Below are positions 29,779 through 40,230 of a DNA stretch of 64,000 nucleotides, piece after piece; position 1 is the stretch's first letter, and every line of letters begins with the position of its first letter. The DNA is from Mastigamoeba balamuthi (lineage: Eukaryota > Evosea > Mastigamoebida > Mastigamoebidae), in contig CACRSC010000015.1 of assembly GCA_902651635.1 (NCBI GenBank), positions 569,779 to 633,778 on the forward strand, given 5' to 3'. Under the pieces are notes generated by a model. It made no database searches. It saw nothing but the letters and a program-made list of their open reading frames with translations, and had not been told where the DNA came from. The translations under genes were made by a program, and so were the position numbers.

Positions 29779-32700
29779 ATGCCCCAACGGTGGTGCCACG
29801 ACCAACCGCGCGAGGTCGACACCGCCACGGCCGTCGCGGCCCTCCTCGACGAGGCGCAGCGCGGCAAGACCCCGCGGCACCGCGTGGTCCGCCAGCTCTC
29901 GGACCTCTGCGCACGCAAGGTCCGCCAGTCGCCCCCTCCCCACCCCTCCTCCGCCCCCGCGGGGAAATGCCTGCGTTGGCGTCACTGTCCTCGCCTCCCG
30001 CGGGGATTTGCCTGCGCTGGCGTCACTGCCCTCGCCTCTCGCGGAGAAATGCCTGCGTTGGCGTCACTGACCCGCCTGACCGCCTGACCGGGCGCGCACA
30101 CACACAGGACTTTGACGAGGTCCTCGGCGACATGCACGCCCGCATCCTCGCAGCGGACGAGCACGCGGACAGGAGCGCCGAGGCCGCCGAGTGGGCCCTC
30201 TGCCACGCGCTGTCGGCCGCCCGCTCGAGCGACCCCGCGCGCGCGTTCGCCCTGCTGGCCGCCCAGCGCTCGTCTGCGCCGTCGCCCGTCGTCCGCCTGC
30301 GCTGCTGCCGCGCGCTCCGCACCCTGCTCGGCGCGCTGGCCGGCGCGCACAAGTCGGGCCTGTGCGGGCTGCTGGGCGACGACGTGTGCCCGGCCGTCGA
30401 GTCGGCGCTGTGCAGGCGGGCCATCGACACGAAGCTCTGCGTCAGGCTGCAGGCGGTCGGCGCCCTCGCGCACCTGCAGGAGAGGGCCGACGCGCGCGGC
30501 GTGCTCCGCGAGGCGCTGGCCGAGGACGTCAACGAGTCGGTGCGGCTGCTGGCGCTCGAGGTCGTCAGGCCCGACGAGTCCAACGCCGTCGAGGTGCTGC
30601 TGCGCGCCAGGGACAAGAGCCCGTCGATACGCGAGCTCTTCTTCCGCCGCCTCTGCGACGTCCCCGCGCAGTGCATGCAGCCCGTCGACCACGCCGACAT
30701 TGTCCTCTCGGGCCTCACAGAGTGCGCACCAACAAAACTCGACTGCGAGGCCCTGACGCGTGAGCGCGAACAGTCCGGCGAAGAAGGTCAGGGCGGCGTG
30801 CACCGAGTCCGTTCTCAAGACACTGGGTAACTCGGGCGGCGATGTCGTCGAGCTCTTCCGCACGTGCGGCCTCGCGTCGAGCCATCAGGCCGCCTTGGCT
30901 GTCGTGCAGATGCTCTCTTCGCGCTGCAGCGCGTCCCTCCCCAAGGCGGACTCGCTCGATATCTCCGAGATGTGCAGGCGGCTTCCTGTGGGGTGCAGCG
31001 TCGAGTCCGCGGAGCTGTTCCGCTGCTACGTCGAGGTTCTCGACCCACCGGTGCTCGACGCAGGGGCGCAGGAGACTCAGGCCATGTGCGAGACCATCGA
31101 GGCGCATGTCAAGGCGAGCGACCCGCGTGTGGTGGAGCCTCTCGTGTTCTGCGCGTGGAAGCTCTGGTCGTGCGATGCCAGCGCGGCCCCAGAGGTGGCC
31201 ACGCGCGTGGTCGCGCTCGTCAAGGACGTCGTGCTGCCGTCGCTCCACCAGACGGTCAACACCAAGTCATTCGCAGTCCTGCTCCTGAAGAGGTGCTACG
31301 CCTCCGGCAGAGAGGGCTCCGAGTCGCTCGCCTGCGCCGTGAAGGAGACAATGTCGGGGCTCCTCCGACCTCTGGTGTCAGAGAAAGACGACTCCCGCGT
31401 GGGCACCAAGGAGCTCGTCTGCAGTCTGGAGATAGCTGCGGGGCTGCTCTCCAACGCGCATCCCAACGCCAGCATCGACGAGATGGTGGAGGAGGTCGTG
31501 GAGCCGTGCACGTCGCACAAGGACCCGCGCGTCAAGAGGCTGGCCGTAAAGTGTATGGGCATCTACTGTTCGAGTGCCGCGAGTCCCGAGCACATGGGCA
31601 GTCCCCTCTTCAGCCACGCTATCCAGCTGTTCTGCGCGTCGCTCAACGAGGACGTGCCCCTCAAGAAGGTCGCTGCCCGAGCGCTGTTCGACGTGTGGCT
31701 CTCCTGCGGGCCGGACGCCATCCCGCAGCACACCCGCAGCCTCATCACAGACGTCGCGGGGACCCTGGACGGGGAGCTCTCGGGGCTGCTGACCGAGGGC
31801 ACGTGCAAGGTCATGCTCGCCCGGCAGCCCGCCCCCGCTGACTACGTCGTCCTCGGGAGGATGCTGGCGCACGTGTTCTCGGACGCGTCCGAGTACACTG
31901 TGCAGCGGCACATCCGCTCGTTTTTCGCCGAGTTTGTCAAGTCGGGCGGCTCCGCCAGGGCCGCCGCTGTCTGCCACGCGCTCGTGCACGCTGTCCGCTG
32001 CTTCGCCGCGGGCAGGTGCAACATGACCGCCGCTTCGCGCGTAATGGAGTTTGTGCGCGACATGCTGCGCGTCGCGGAAAAGCCGAGGGAGGCCGTGCTG
32101 CCCTTCCTGCAGTGGAAGTTCCGCCTGGGCCACGACCTCATGGCTGTGCTGCTCTTCGCCGAGATGCTCGCGCGACCCAAGGAGCGTACAGCCAAGGCGA
32201 TGCTCAAGGCCGTGCAGACGCTCGAGTGCGACGGTGACAACGCAGAGCTCGCCACGCTGGTCTCCTTCCTCACCGAGAGGGTCGCAGAGGCTCTCCCTGT
32301 CCTCGCCGAGGAGCTGCACAAAGCCCCGTCTGCTGCGACGGCAGACATCGGCGCCGAGAGAGCAAAGGCCGTGCTCGACTACGTGGAGCAGCAGCGCCAC
32401 GAGTCGCAGCCCGAAGAGGAGGAGGACGCGATCGAGGACTCGGACAGCGAGAAGCCCGAGAGCCGCAAGGGGGGCCCCGCGGACATGGAGGCCGACAGCG
32501 AGGCGGGTGAGCTCGTCGTGGACCTCCCGTACGCCTCGGCGGACATGGAGGTCGACCAGCAGGCAGCGGTCCAGCCCACGCCGCTGCGGCCCGCGAGCAC
32601 CGCGAGCGCGTTCGTCAAGGAGACGCCGGCGGAGCGCCGCGCGCAGACGCCGGACATCCTCATCGAGCTGGGCACCCCCAACGCCGAGTACCTCGCGAAG

Positions 32701-33408
32701 CTCGTCGCCGAGCTCGGGGGCATCGCGACGGTCCAGAAGCCCGGCGTCCCGTTCGAGCCGCGCGTGACGCACGTGATCGCGCACTCGGCGGCGACGCAGG
32801 AGCCGTCGGACCTCGTCGCCGCGGCGCTGCTGTCCCGCAGGTGGGTGCTGCCCGCCGAGTGGCTCGTCGAGTCCGCGAGGCGCGGCGAGTTCGTGCCCGA
32901 GGAGGAGTGCGGGGGCGCGCGGCTGTGCCACTCGATCAAGCGGTCGCTGCGCCCGCCCAAGCACGCGGGGGCGCCCAAGAGGGAGGAGAGGGAGAAGGGG
33001 CTCGAGGGCGTGCGGATCTACATCTCGCCGTCGATCGTCTCGGACATGCTGATACACGCGCTGCTCGTCGACATCGGAGGAGCGCAGTTTGTCGAGCGCA
33101 GGGCCGACGCGCACATCGCGCTGGTGCCGCCCGGCGAGGACAACCTCTCGCAGGAGGGCGGCGAGGGCCAGACCCCGTGCAGCCCGACGTACTCGGAGGT
33201 CTGGACGTGGACCTCGCTGGTCCGCAAGCTGTACCGCTGCGCGCAGGAGCAGACGGCAGAGGGCCCCGGGCCCCAGGAGGCGTCCGCGCAGCCAGAGAAG
33301 ACGGCCGAGGAGGTGGAGCCGGCGGAGGAGAGCCAGGCAGCGAGCAGCGAGGACGCGGACGCCCGGGACGACCGTGAGCGCCGAGCAGGCAGATGTGTGG
33401 TGTGTTGA
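29779..33408 (+). CDS. Condensin subunit CAP-G fused to tandem BRCT domains
   Basis: Exons 29779-29919, 30108-30721 and 30774-33408 (phases 0 and 2) give 1,129 aa. Residues about 1-770 are HEAT repeats of the condensin non-SMC subunit CAP-G/Ycg1: VRLQAVGALAHLQE, SVRLLALEVV, SPSIRELFFRRLCDV, and the Cnd3 block HKDPRVKRLAVKCMGIYC and PLKKVAARALFDVWL. After an acidic linker (about 780-870), BRCT1 (about 876-965) shows LAKLVAELGGIATV, RVTHVIAHS and VLPAEWLVESARRGEF; BRCT2 (about 992-1075) shows LEGVRIYISPSIVSDML, LLVDIGGAQFV and EVWTWTSLVRKLY. CAP-G with SMC2/SMC4 compacts mitotic chromosomes; BRCT pairs usually bind phosphoproteins. Both parts are in one uninterrupted 2.6-kb exon, so the fusion is not a splicing guess. 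Intron 1 contains a 41-bp tandem repeat. Confidence 0.9.
29958..30080 (+). repeat. Intronic 41-bp tandem repeat, three copies
   Basis: Three head-to-tail units start at 29958, 29999 and 30040, each carrying the core TGCCTGCGTTGGCGTCACTG with a few changes. They fill most of intron 1 of CAP-G-BRCT (29920-30107) and explain why this intron is longer than most. The period is not a multiple of three. Confidence 0.85.
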
Positions 33409-33549
33409 CAAAATATAGAATGACCCAACTAGTGTTCGTACACTCAATTGAGCCCGCGATTTGGATCCCATGGGAGATTTGCACCGAGTAAAAATCTTCT
33501 TAGGTCGGGAAAATCTCAGGCCCGTGCGTGGTTGTTTGGCGCGCGCGGG

Positions 33550-34256
33550 ATGTCGCAGTCGCCGATGCAGATGCCGCAGCAGCCGGCGTACCGATCGCCG
33601 GCCATGCCGCCGCACGTGACCGTGATGAACAACGACGGGGTGCCGCTGGACTTTGACACGTCGACGGCGTCGGCGGTCTCGCGCATCGTGGGCTTCGTCA
33701 AGCAGTTCAAGCACGGCGTCACGCAGGAGCACCAGACGATGAAGAAGCTCTGCGAGGACTACCGCGACATCCTCGCCCAGTTCGACAAGCTCGAAGCCCT
33801 CCCCAAAACCCGTGCGTCCCCTCGAGCGAAGCCCAGCGAAGCGCCCAGCCAGCGTCACTCTTCACTCTTCACTCTTCACTCTTCACTCTTCACTCTTCAC
33901 TCTTCACTCTTCACTCTTCACTCTTCACTCTTCACTCTTCACTCTTCACTCTTCACTCTTCACTCTTCACTCTTCACTTATCTCTTCACTCTTCACTCTT
34001 CACTCTTCACTCTTCACTCTCCGCTTATCACTCATTTCTCTGATCTCTGACCTTTGGGGCGGCGCGTGTGCAAGTCGAGGGGCTCAAGGACGAGCCGGAG
34101 CTGATCGCGCTGACGACGCCGCAGCCGATGGGGCTCAAGGCGGACACGTCCAAGTACGCGGCGCACGTCAACGCGCAGCTCAAGTCGGTCGAGGAGGAGC
34201 GCAGGAAGCTCGTCGAGGCCCTCGGCGCCGCCTCTGCTGTCCTCAAGCCGACCTAG
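33550..34256 (+). CDS. Small coiled-coil protein, 147 aa
   Basis: Two exons, 33550-33811 and 34075-34256, join in phase 1 (acceptor GTGCAAG) across a 263-nt intron that consists largely of a heptamer repeat. The N terminus is Gln/Pro/Met-rich (SPMQMPQQPAYRSP) and the rest helical (SRIVGFVKQFKHGVTQEHQT, then LCEDYRDILAQFDKLEAL, and VNAQLKSVEEERRKLVEAL near the end). Size and layout resemble small Mediator or other coiled-coil complex subunits, but I cannot assign a family. It converges on BBS7, whose stop is 157 bp downstream. Confidence 0.68.
33855..34020 (+). repeat. Heptanucleotide microsatellite (CACTCTT)n
   Basis: More than 20 nearly perfect head-to-tail copies of CACTCTT with one interruption (TTATCT near 33978). 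The tract lies in the intron of the small coiled-coil gene and forms a very long pyrimidine-rich run upstream of the acceptor. In any frame it reads as a meaningless HSSLFTL-type peptide, so it is not coding. Confidence 0.93.
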
Positions 34257-34413
34257 GGGGATGCTGCAAACGCCCCGCACGAGGCGCACTCCGCGGGCGT
34301 GTCTGGTGTATCTTCTACAGCGCAGGGGAGGAAGAGGAGGAGGCTGCATCGACAGCGCAATTGCAAATGCAAAACGGGGACGATGGCACTGCTGCCTCGT
34401 GCTTCGTGCTTCG

Positions 34414-36869
34414 TCACACCGGCTGCGCAAAGAACTGCTTGACGGCGTCGAGGTCGTAGCGCGTGAGCTGCGTGCGCAGCTCCGCCTCGCGCGACGAGGG
34501 CACCGCCTTGCCGCGCAGCAGGAACTTCATTCGGTACAGGTCCTCGATGACGCCTGCAGGAGGGCAGTGCCGGGCGGGGTCAGCGGGACGCCCAGAGGAG
34601 CTGTGATGGCGCGCACCGAACAGGAGCTCCAGGACGCGCTTCTTGGCGGCGTGCTCGCGCCTGTCCTCGTCGGCCCTGCGCAGGATGTCCGCGAGGTCCT
34701 CGGAGAGGAACGCCATGAGCTCGGCCTCGTGCAGCTGCAGCTCGCGGAGGGGCTCCTGCAGCTTGACCCTCTGGTGCAGCGTGAAGTGCGCGTCGAGCCT
34801 GATGTTGATGAGGTCGAGCATGTGCGGGATGCTGGCATCCTTAAGCTGCGCAGCGACGTGCACCCTGGTGTTGCGGTCCGTCGCCTCCTTGGTCAGGGCG
34901 TCCTTGAGCGTCCCGAGCGTGGCCACGCTGTCCGAGCGGAAGACGGCCTCGCCCTTGCGGTAATCGCACACGACTACGCTGCCGGTGAAGGCGGAGCGGA
35001 AGTACATCTTCACCTCGTCGCTGATGACCTTGTCCGGCACGTCGGCGAAGCACATCGAGACCCACGCGTGCATCTCGGCCACGGAGAAGCTTCCCGTGAA
35101 CTTGACGTCGCTCATGGGCCTCGCGAGCTCGCTGGGGTCGAGAGCGGAGACCCTTTCGTGCAGGGAGAGCGGGTGTATCGTGACCGAGGTGGACTGCACG
35201 GTCGCGGGCGCCATCTGCGGGAGGATGTGCGCACGCAGCGTCCCCGCGCGGCCCTCTATCGTCTGCACCTTGAGTTCGATGCGGTGTGTGTCGGGGATGA
35301 GGACACGGCACGTCGCCACGAGCTTGTTCCCGTTCTCGCCCGGGCCGGACTTGCCGATAGCCACGATGCACACGTTGCGGTCCACCTCCTCGATCTCGAG
35401 GTCCACGTTGCTGGAAAGCGCGATGTACTCGATCGGGGTCTTGAGCTCGAACGTCAGCCTGTGGCACCCCTCCCCGGGGACCAGCGCGATCTTCGTGCTG
35501 ATGGGTATTGACGGTACGGTTATCGTGGGAATCGCCTTGGCCTTAGCAGCTTCCTTGGCAGCCTGCTCCTCGAGCTTGCGGACCTCGGCCTCGGTGTCCT
35601 TGATCTTGCGGCGGAGCTCCTCCTCGCCCTTGGCCAAGTACTCCCTCGCCTGCGCGTCTGGACTGGCCTGCGCTGCGAAGGCAAAGTTGCACTGGTCCGG
35701 GGAGAAGGCCATGACCTTGCCCGAGAAGGTGGAGACCACAATGTCCTCGTACTTGGCCGCGATTATCATTCCGTGGTCCACCGCCTGAATCGACTCGTTC
35801 AGCGCGGTCCTGAAGCGAAGCGAGGGCGCCGACGTCGTCGACCGGTCCTCGAACGAGTAAACCTCGACGGATCCGTCCTCGCGGCCAATGGCGATGTCCT
35901 TGAAGCCGTCCGAGCAGAAGTCTGCACTCGTGATCGTGCGCACCGCAGCGTGCGACGTGTTCTTGTCGCCGTGGACCGACCACAGCTTCTTGTACTCTGC
36001 GTTGTTCATTCCCATCATCCCGAAGCATCCGTTCTCCGTACCGTACACAACAAGGCGGCTGTAGTGGAATCGAAGGGGCCACATCAATCGATGAAAGACA
36101 GAATGGAATGATGTACTCTGAAGTGCGGGTCTCCGCATCGAAGCGGTGGAGAGCGGTGGCAGCGGCCTCGGCGGGGATCTCCCAGAGGACCTCGCTGCCC
36201 TGCAGCACGCGGACGACGCGGTCGCTGCACGCGAGGATGCAGTCGAGCTCCGAGTCGCTGGTGAGCATCATGCAGAAGAAGTCGTTGATGCGGTCGTGGC
36301 ACTGGTAGAAGTCCTTGTCCTTGAGGTCCACAAAGTGGTAGAACGAGTTGTCGCCCGCCGCGAACACGTCCGTCCCCTCGATGAACAGCCCGTGTATCAC
36401 CTCGGTCAGGCTCGTCTCGAACCTGAAGAACTCCCGCCCCTGCGACCACCGGGGCTCAGCGGTTCCGCGACGCGCAGAAAACCCGTCGACTGCAGAGACG
36501 CGCTCACCTTCTTGGTGACGCCAGCGACCGAGTGTCCGGACGCGTAGAACACGCGGTCCTTGGCCCCTCTGGGACCCCCGAGCTCAATCCTCGTCACCGG
36601 GTTTCCCGTCGGAAGCGTCTTGTATTTTTGCTGAAAACCGGCAGGAGTCAGCAATGGGCCTGCTGCTGGGAGGCCCGCACGTCGATGTCGCCCTTCTTGA
36701 CGGAGAAACACGTCAGGGTGCCCGAGTCGTCGCCGACGACGACGCGCTGCTGCTCGGGGCCCGCGGCCGCTGCCTTGGCAGACTGCGGCAGCACGCAGAC
36801 GGTGCGAGGCTCGAGCTGGCCGACCTGCACGAGGTCCACGCGGGTGAACTGCAGTTCCTTGGAGCTCAT
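34414..36869 (-). CDS. BBS7: BBSome subunit BBS7
   Basis: Minus-strand exons 36869-36681, 36630-36508, 36439-36117, 36058-34617 and 34553-34414, all in phase, give 738 aa (human BBS7 715). The N-terminal beta-propeller includes VGDDSGTLTCFSVKKGDID, YKTLPTGNPVTRIELGG, CSDRVVRVLQGSEVLW and GREDGSVEVYSF. Then comes a coiled coil (EELRRKIKDTEAEVRKLEEQ), the GAE-like domain (HRIELKVQTIEGRAGTLRAH; PLSLHERV; FTGSFSVAEMHAWV) and a C-terminal helical part (FRSDSVATLGTLKDALTKEA; GVIEDLYRMKFL). The BBSome traffics membrane proteins in cilia, so its presence implies that the organism builds a flagellum at some stage. Every part of the family length is present. Upstream GTATCTTCC (36945) is an inverted AGATA motif. 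Confidence 0.95.
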
Positions 36870-37148
36870 GTGTTCCGCTGTTTGTTTCCGTTGGCGACCC
36901 CCGGCACGTGGGGATCACACGTTGCTGCTATTTATGCCTCGCGTATCTTCCGCAGATTCTCCCTGATGAGATTTTCTGGGGTGTTTTTTGCGAGGCCAGA
37001 ATCCGGCCATACCGCCGTGCAGATGCACCTCCGTGTCCTTCGCCACAATTGGGCGATCTCACCAGCCGACCCAACGCGTCATGCGGTTCCTGATATTGTT
37101 TTCCGGGTATCTTTGGAGCACTTGATTCGAGTGTCAATCGCTTTTCTC
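36870..37148. promoter_or_regulatory. Divergent promoter, BBS7 / DUF1848 gene
   Basis: A 279-bp gap. CGCGTATCTTCC near 36940 lies about 75 nt from the BBS7 start; CCTGATATTG near 37090 and GGGTATCTTTGG near 37108 lie 40-60 nt from the DUF1848 start. All are variants of the recurrent motif. Confidence 0.38.
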
Positions 37149-38314
37149 ATGAAGCGCATCACCAGCTACTTCGACATCGAGGACCTGGGCGCAGGCCCCG
37201 ACACCAAGCGCTCGCGCGACCGGCCCCAGCAGCGCTCCCCAGTCCCCTCTCCTCCCTCGGCCAGCGCAGCCGCCTCTGCTGTGCGCCAGCGGGCGTGCGA
37301 GGTCGTCAGCTGCTCGCGCCGCACAGACGTGCCCGCGTTCCACCTCGCCTGGGCGCTCGACCGCATGCGCGCGGGCCACGTCGACGTCGCCAACCCGCGC
37401 AACGCCTCGCAGGTCTCGCGCGTCTCGCTCTCGCCGGCCGACGTGCGCTGCTGGGCCTGGTGGAGCAAAGGTCCGGATTCCCACTTTCCCGTCGTTCCTG
37501 TCGGTTTTTCCGCGCTTTTCTCTCAGACCCGCCGTCTCTCACCGTCACTCCCGCAGACTACTCCGAGTGGCTCGAGGCGTGGCGCGACGCGGAGTCGCCA
37601 GAGGGCAGGCTGCTGCGGTCGTACGACGCCCACGTGTTCAACTTCACGATCAACACGCACTGCGCCGAGCTCGAGCCCGGCGTGCGCTCGTCGCTCGAGC
37701 AGCGCCTCGGGCAGCTCGCGGAGCTCGCGCGCGAGTTCGGCCCGCGCTCGGTCGTGCTGCGCTTCGACCCCGTCGTCCACTGGCGTCCCCTGCGCGCGCC
37801 CGCGGGCTCCGCGGTGCTCGACAACCTCGGCTCGTTCGACCGCGTCTGCGAGGCCGCCGCCCAGGCGGGCGTCGCGGACGTCACGATGGCCTTCTGCCTC
37901 GCGTACCCCGCGGTGCGCGCGCGCATGCGCAGGCGCGGGCTCGAGCTCGTCGAGCTGCCGCCCGACGACCGCCTGAGGCTCGCGCGCGAGCTGGCCAGGC
38001 GCGCTGCGGAGAGGGGCGTGCAGCTCCGCGCGTGCAGCCAGCCGTCGCTCGTCTCCGGGGAGGTCGCGGCCGCGTGCTGCATCGACGGCGAGCGCATCGA
38101 CGAGGCGCTGGCGGCGAGGGGCAAGCGTCCGCTCAGCGCGGCGACCAAGAAGAAGGACCCGGGCCAGCGCGCGACCTGCCGCTGCGTCAAGAGCGCCGAC
38201 ATTGGCGGGTACGGCGCCCAGTTCGCGTGCAGGCACTCGTGCGTTTACTGCTACGCCAACCCTGCAGCAGTTCCCGCAACAGCAGCTCGCACTACAGAGG
38301 AGAGCAACACCTGA
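37149..38314 (+). CDS. DUF1848 protein with a C-terminal Fe-S-like Cys cluster
   Basis: Two exons, 37149-37470 and 37557-38314 (phase 1), give 359 aa. After a basic, Ser-rich N-terminal extension of about 50 residues comes the DUF1848 signature: EVVSCSRRTDVPAFHLAWAL, NPRNASQVSRVSLSP, CWAWWSK, FNFTINTH, VVLRFDPVVHWRPL, and the C-terminal cysteine cluster CRCVKSADIGGYGA then CRHSCVYCYANP. Pfam describes that cluster as similar to the radical-SAM iron-sulfur motif; biochemical function is unknown. The family is overwhelmingly bacterial and archaeal, common in anaerobes, so lateral transfer followed by intron gain is plausible. GC matches the host. The N-terminal extension is absent from prokaryotic members as far as I recall. 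Confidence 0.88.
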
Positions 38315-38443
38315 TGCTTACCGGGGGCTTTATTTGCTTCGTGCCCAACTCAACTTAAGGCTCTTGCTGGCTTTGAACAGTGTAGACGAGGAACAACAGC
38401 GAAATGGGCTGCTCTCCTTGCTGCGTTCATGGGTAGACCTGGA

Positions 38444-39748
38444 CTAATGGTGCAGTAAGTCGTTGAGGGCCCTGGCCTCGATTTCAATCAGCAGGGCGCT
38501 CTCTGCGTCCATCTGGTGGGGCGACGAGCGGCACATCGCAGGAATCGCCCACACGATCAGCCTGTGGACGGAAGCGAAGAGGTCGCCGAGAGTGGTCCCC
38601 TGGTAGCGCCCCTGAGTCGCGGCCAGCCGGAATGCCTGCGCCTCCTTCGCGATCCCGGTCCCATTGGCGAGGGTCGCGAGGAACGTCTCCCACGTGTGGG
38701 CCGGGTCCGTCGTGAAGGTGGCGTCCTTCACGAACGTGTTGGCGAGCTCACCGAGCTGCCCGAGGATGGCCCCGCAGCACTGGGCATTGTACAGGCAGTC
38801 GGGGTAGAGCTGCTGCCCGGGTTCGTCGAGAGCGAAGTACAGATTGATGACCTCCGCAGCGACCTCCTGGGCCTCTGCGCAGCCTTGTGCGCGGTGGGTG
38901 GTGAGAAGCACCCACGGGGTCTGGAAGCGAGCGTGAGTGCTGCAAGAGTCTTCATCTTTGTCCTACCGTCTTCTCCACGGCGAGGTCGTTGCGGATCTTC
39001 GGGATCGTCATGCGGGGGACCACGGGACGGACGAGGGCGACGACATCAGCTGGTGCGGCCCGAGTCTCAGGCAGCGCGCTGGATCTGGGCGCCTGGTTGC
39101 CCCTCTTGGACACGCTGTACGGCGTCTGCTCGAACAATAGTACGTCGGTTTTGGCGCCGGGCAATCTCCCGACATAGGACAAACAAAAGGGTGCGCACGT
39201 AGTGGGCAACGTGGAGAAGGTGAGCCGGCGAAGAGACGTTGACGTTCTTGCCGCGCTGCTGGGAGCTGGGTGAGGGGGTGCGGTGGTCGTAGCGGGTTCG
39301 GTACCGTGAGTCTCGCGATCTGGCGGTCGCCTGCCGGAGTGGTAATTCCGGAGCTCCCACCTCGGTTCTGGCAGTGGGATGGGCCGCTGAGAACAAGGTA
39401 CCACGAGCAGGAGCCGTCATACCTTCGGGGGGCTGAGGTGGCGGCGATGGAGCCATTCGGCGGTGGGAGCCTGCGCATAGGGGTGGGGAAGTACATTAAT
39501 ACGGATGCTGTTTACTTTTCTTTCATAGGTTGGAACTCGAGTGTGAGGGCCCATGCGGTGGATAATACTGAGGCGGACCTCCTCGGCCTCGTCGCCTGTC
39601 CCCTCGGCCTGAAGGTCGATCTCCTCGGTCTGGTGGTCGTCGAACACGAAAGTCGGAGAGTACTGTCAAAGTCCAGATAAGTTGCCCGCCATCCGGGACG
39701 GGGTTAATTGTGGAGGGTGGTGCGGGTTGTCTAGGCTGAAAGCACCAT
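38444..39748 (-). CDS. Uncharacterised gene with short phase-0 introns
   Basis: The minus-strand model is a start ATG at 39748 followed directly by an 83-nt intron, then exons 39662-39516, 39470-39423, 39386-38967 and 38920-38444, with introns of 45, 36 and 46 nt. Every joint is phase 0, giving about 364 aa. The first part (YSPTFVFDDHQTEEIDLQAE) is acidic, the middle Pro/Arg-rich, and the last exon is a compact helical domain (EAQEVAAEVINLYFALDEPG; AILGQLGELANTFVKDATF; ALLIEIEARALNDLLHH). No family recognised. The C-terminal exons are well supported; the 3-nt first exon and the 36-nt intron are less certain. Confidence 0.58.
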
Positions 39749-40230
39749 TGCTTGGTATGCCTCGGCTCTGACCGCTGTTGCACCGCGATTACACGGGAGT
39801 GGAGGCTTGGTGGGGGAAGGACAGACAACAGAGAGAAAAGATGCGGGAGGAAGAGGCGGGGTCTGTTGAGACACAGCCAAACGGATATTCACAAATAGAA
39901 GAAAAAGAAAAGAGCCGTTGATATTACGTGGCGATCTGCGCAGACGGCATCACATCAATAATAGGCTTGCTCTGTCGACTATCGGTATCGCGAGCCCACG
40001 AGGACAGAAACTTCCTCCCATTTGGTGTTGCGATTAGGTTGAGCAGGGTTGCTGGGGCATCCGTTATAATTCACGAGATTTTGAACTCCAACCACTTGAT
40101 TTGTGTACAAGCTCGCGCGCACGGAAGTCACAGAAGAGAAAGGACGAACGACCAAGTGAACTGACCGTTACCATGATCATCAGCTTTATTTTGTTTCTAA
40201 CAATGAAAGACGCGGCGCCCGTGTGCCTGC
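39749..40230. other. Intergenic spacer
   Basis: About 480 bp between the start of the uncharacterised gene and the stop of LisH-RasGEF. AT-richer than exons, with normal CpG. Nothing recognisable. Confidence 0.45.

Noticed and set aside
33363-33408. Extra terminal intron in CAP-G-BRCT (GTGAGC...GAGCAG)
   Set aside because: It would be about 16 nt, too short for any spliceosomal intron.
31378-33858. 826-codon minus-strand frame over CAP-G-BRCT
   Set aside because: Low-complexity Arg/Leu/Val translation antisense to a gene with clear HEAT and BRCT motifs.
33855-34020. CRISPR-like array
   Set aside because: The repeats are 7 bp, contiguous and without unique spacers; this is a microsatellite in an intron.
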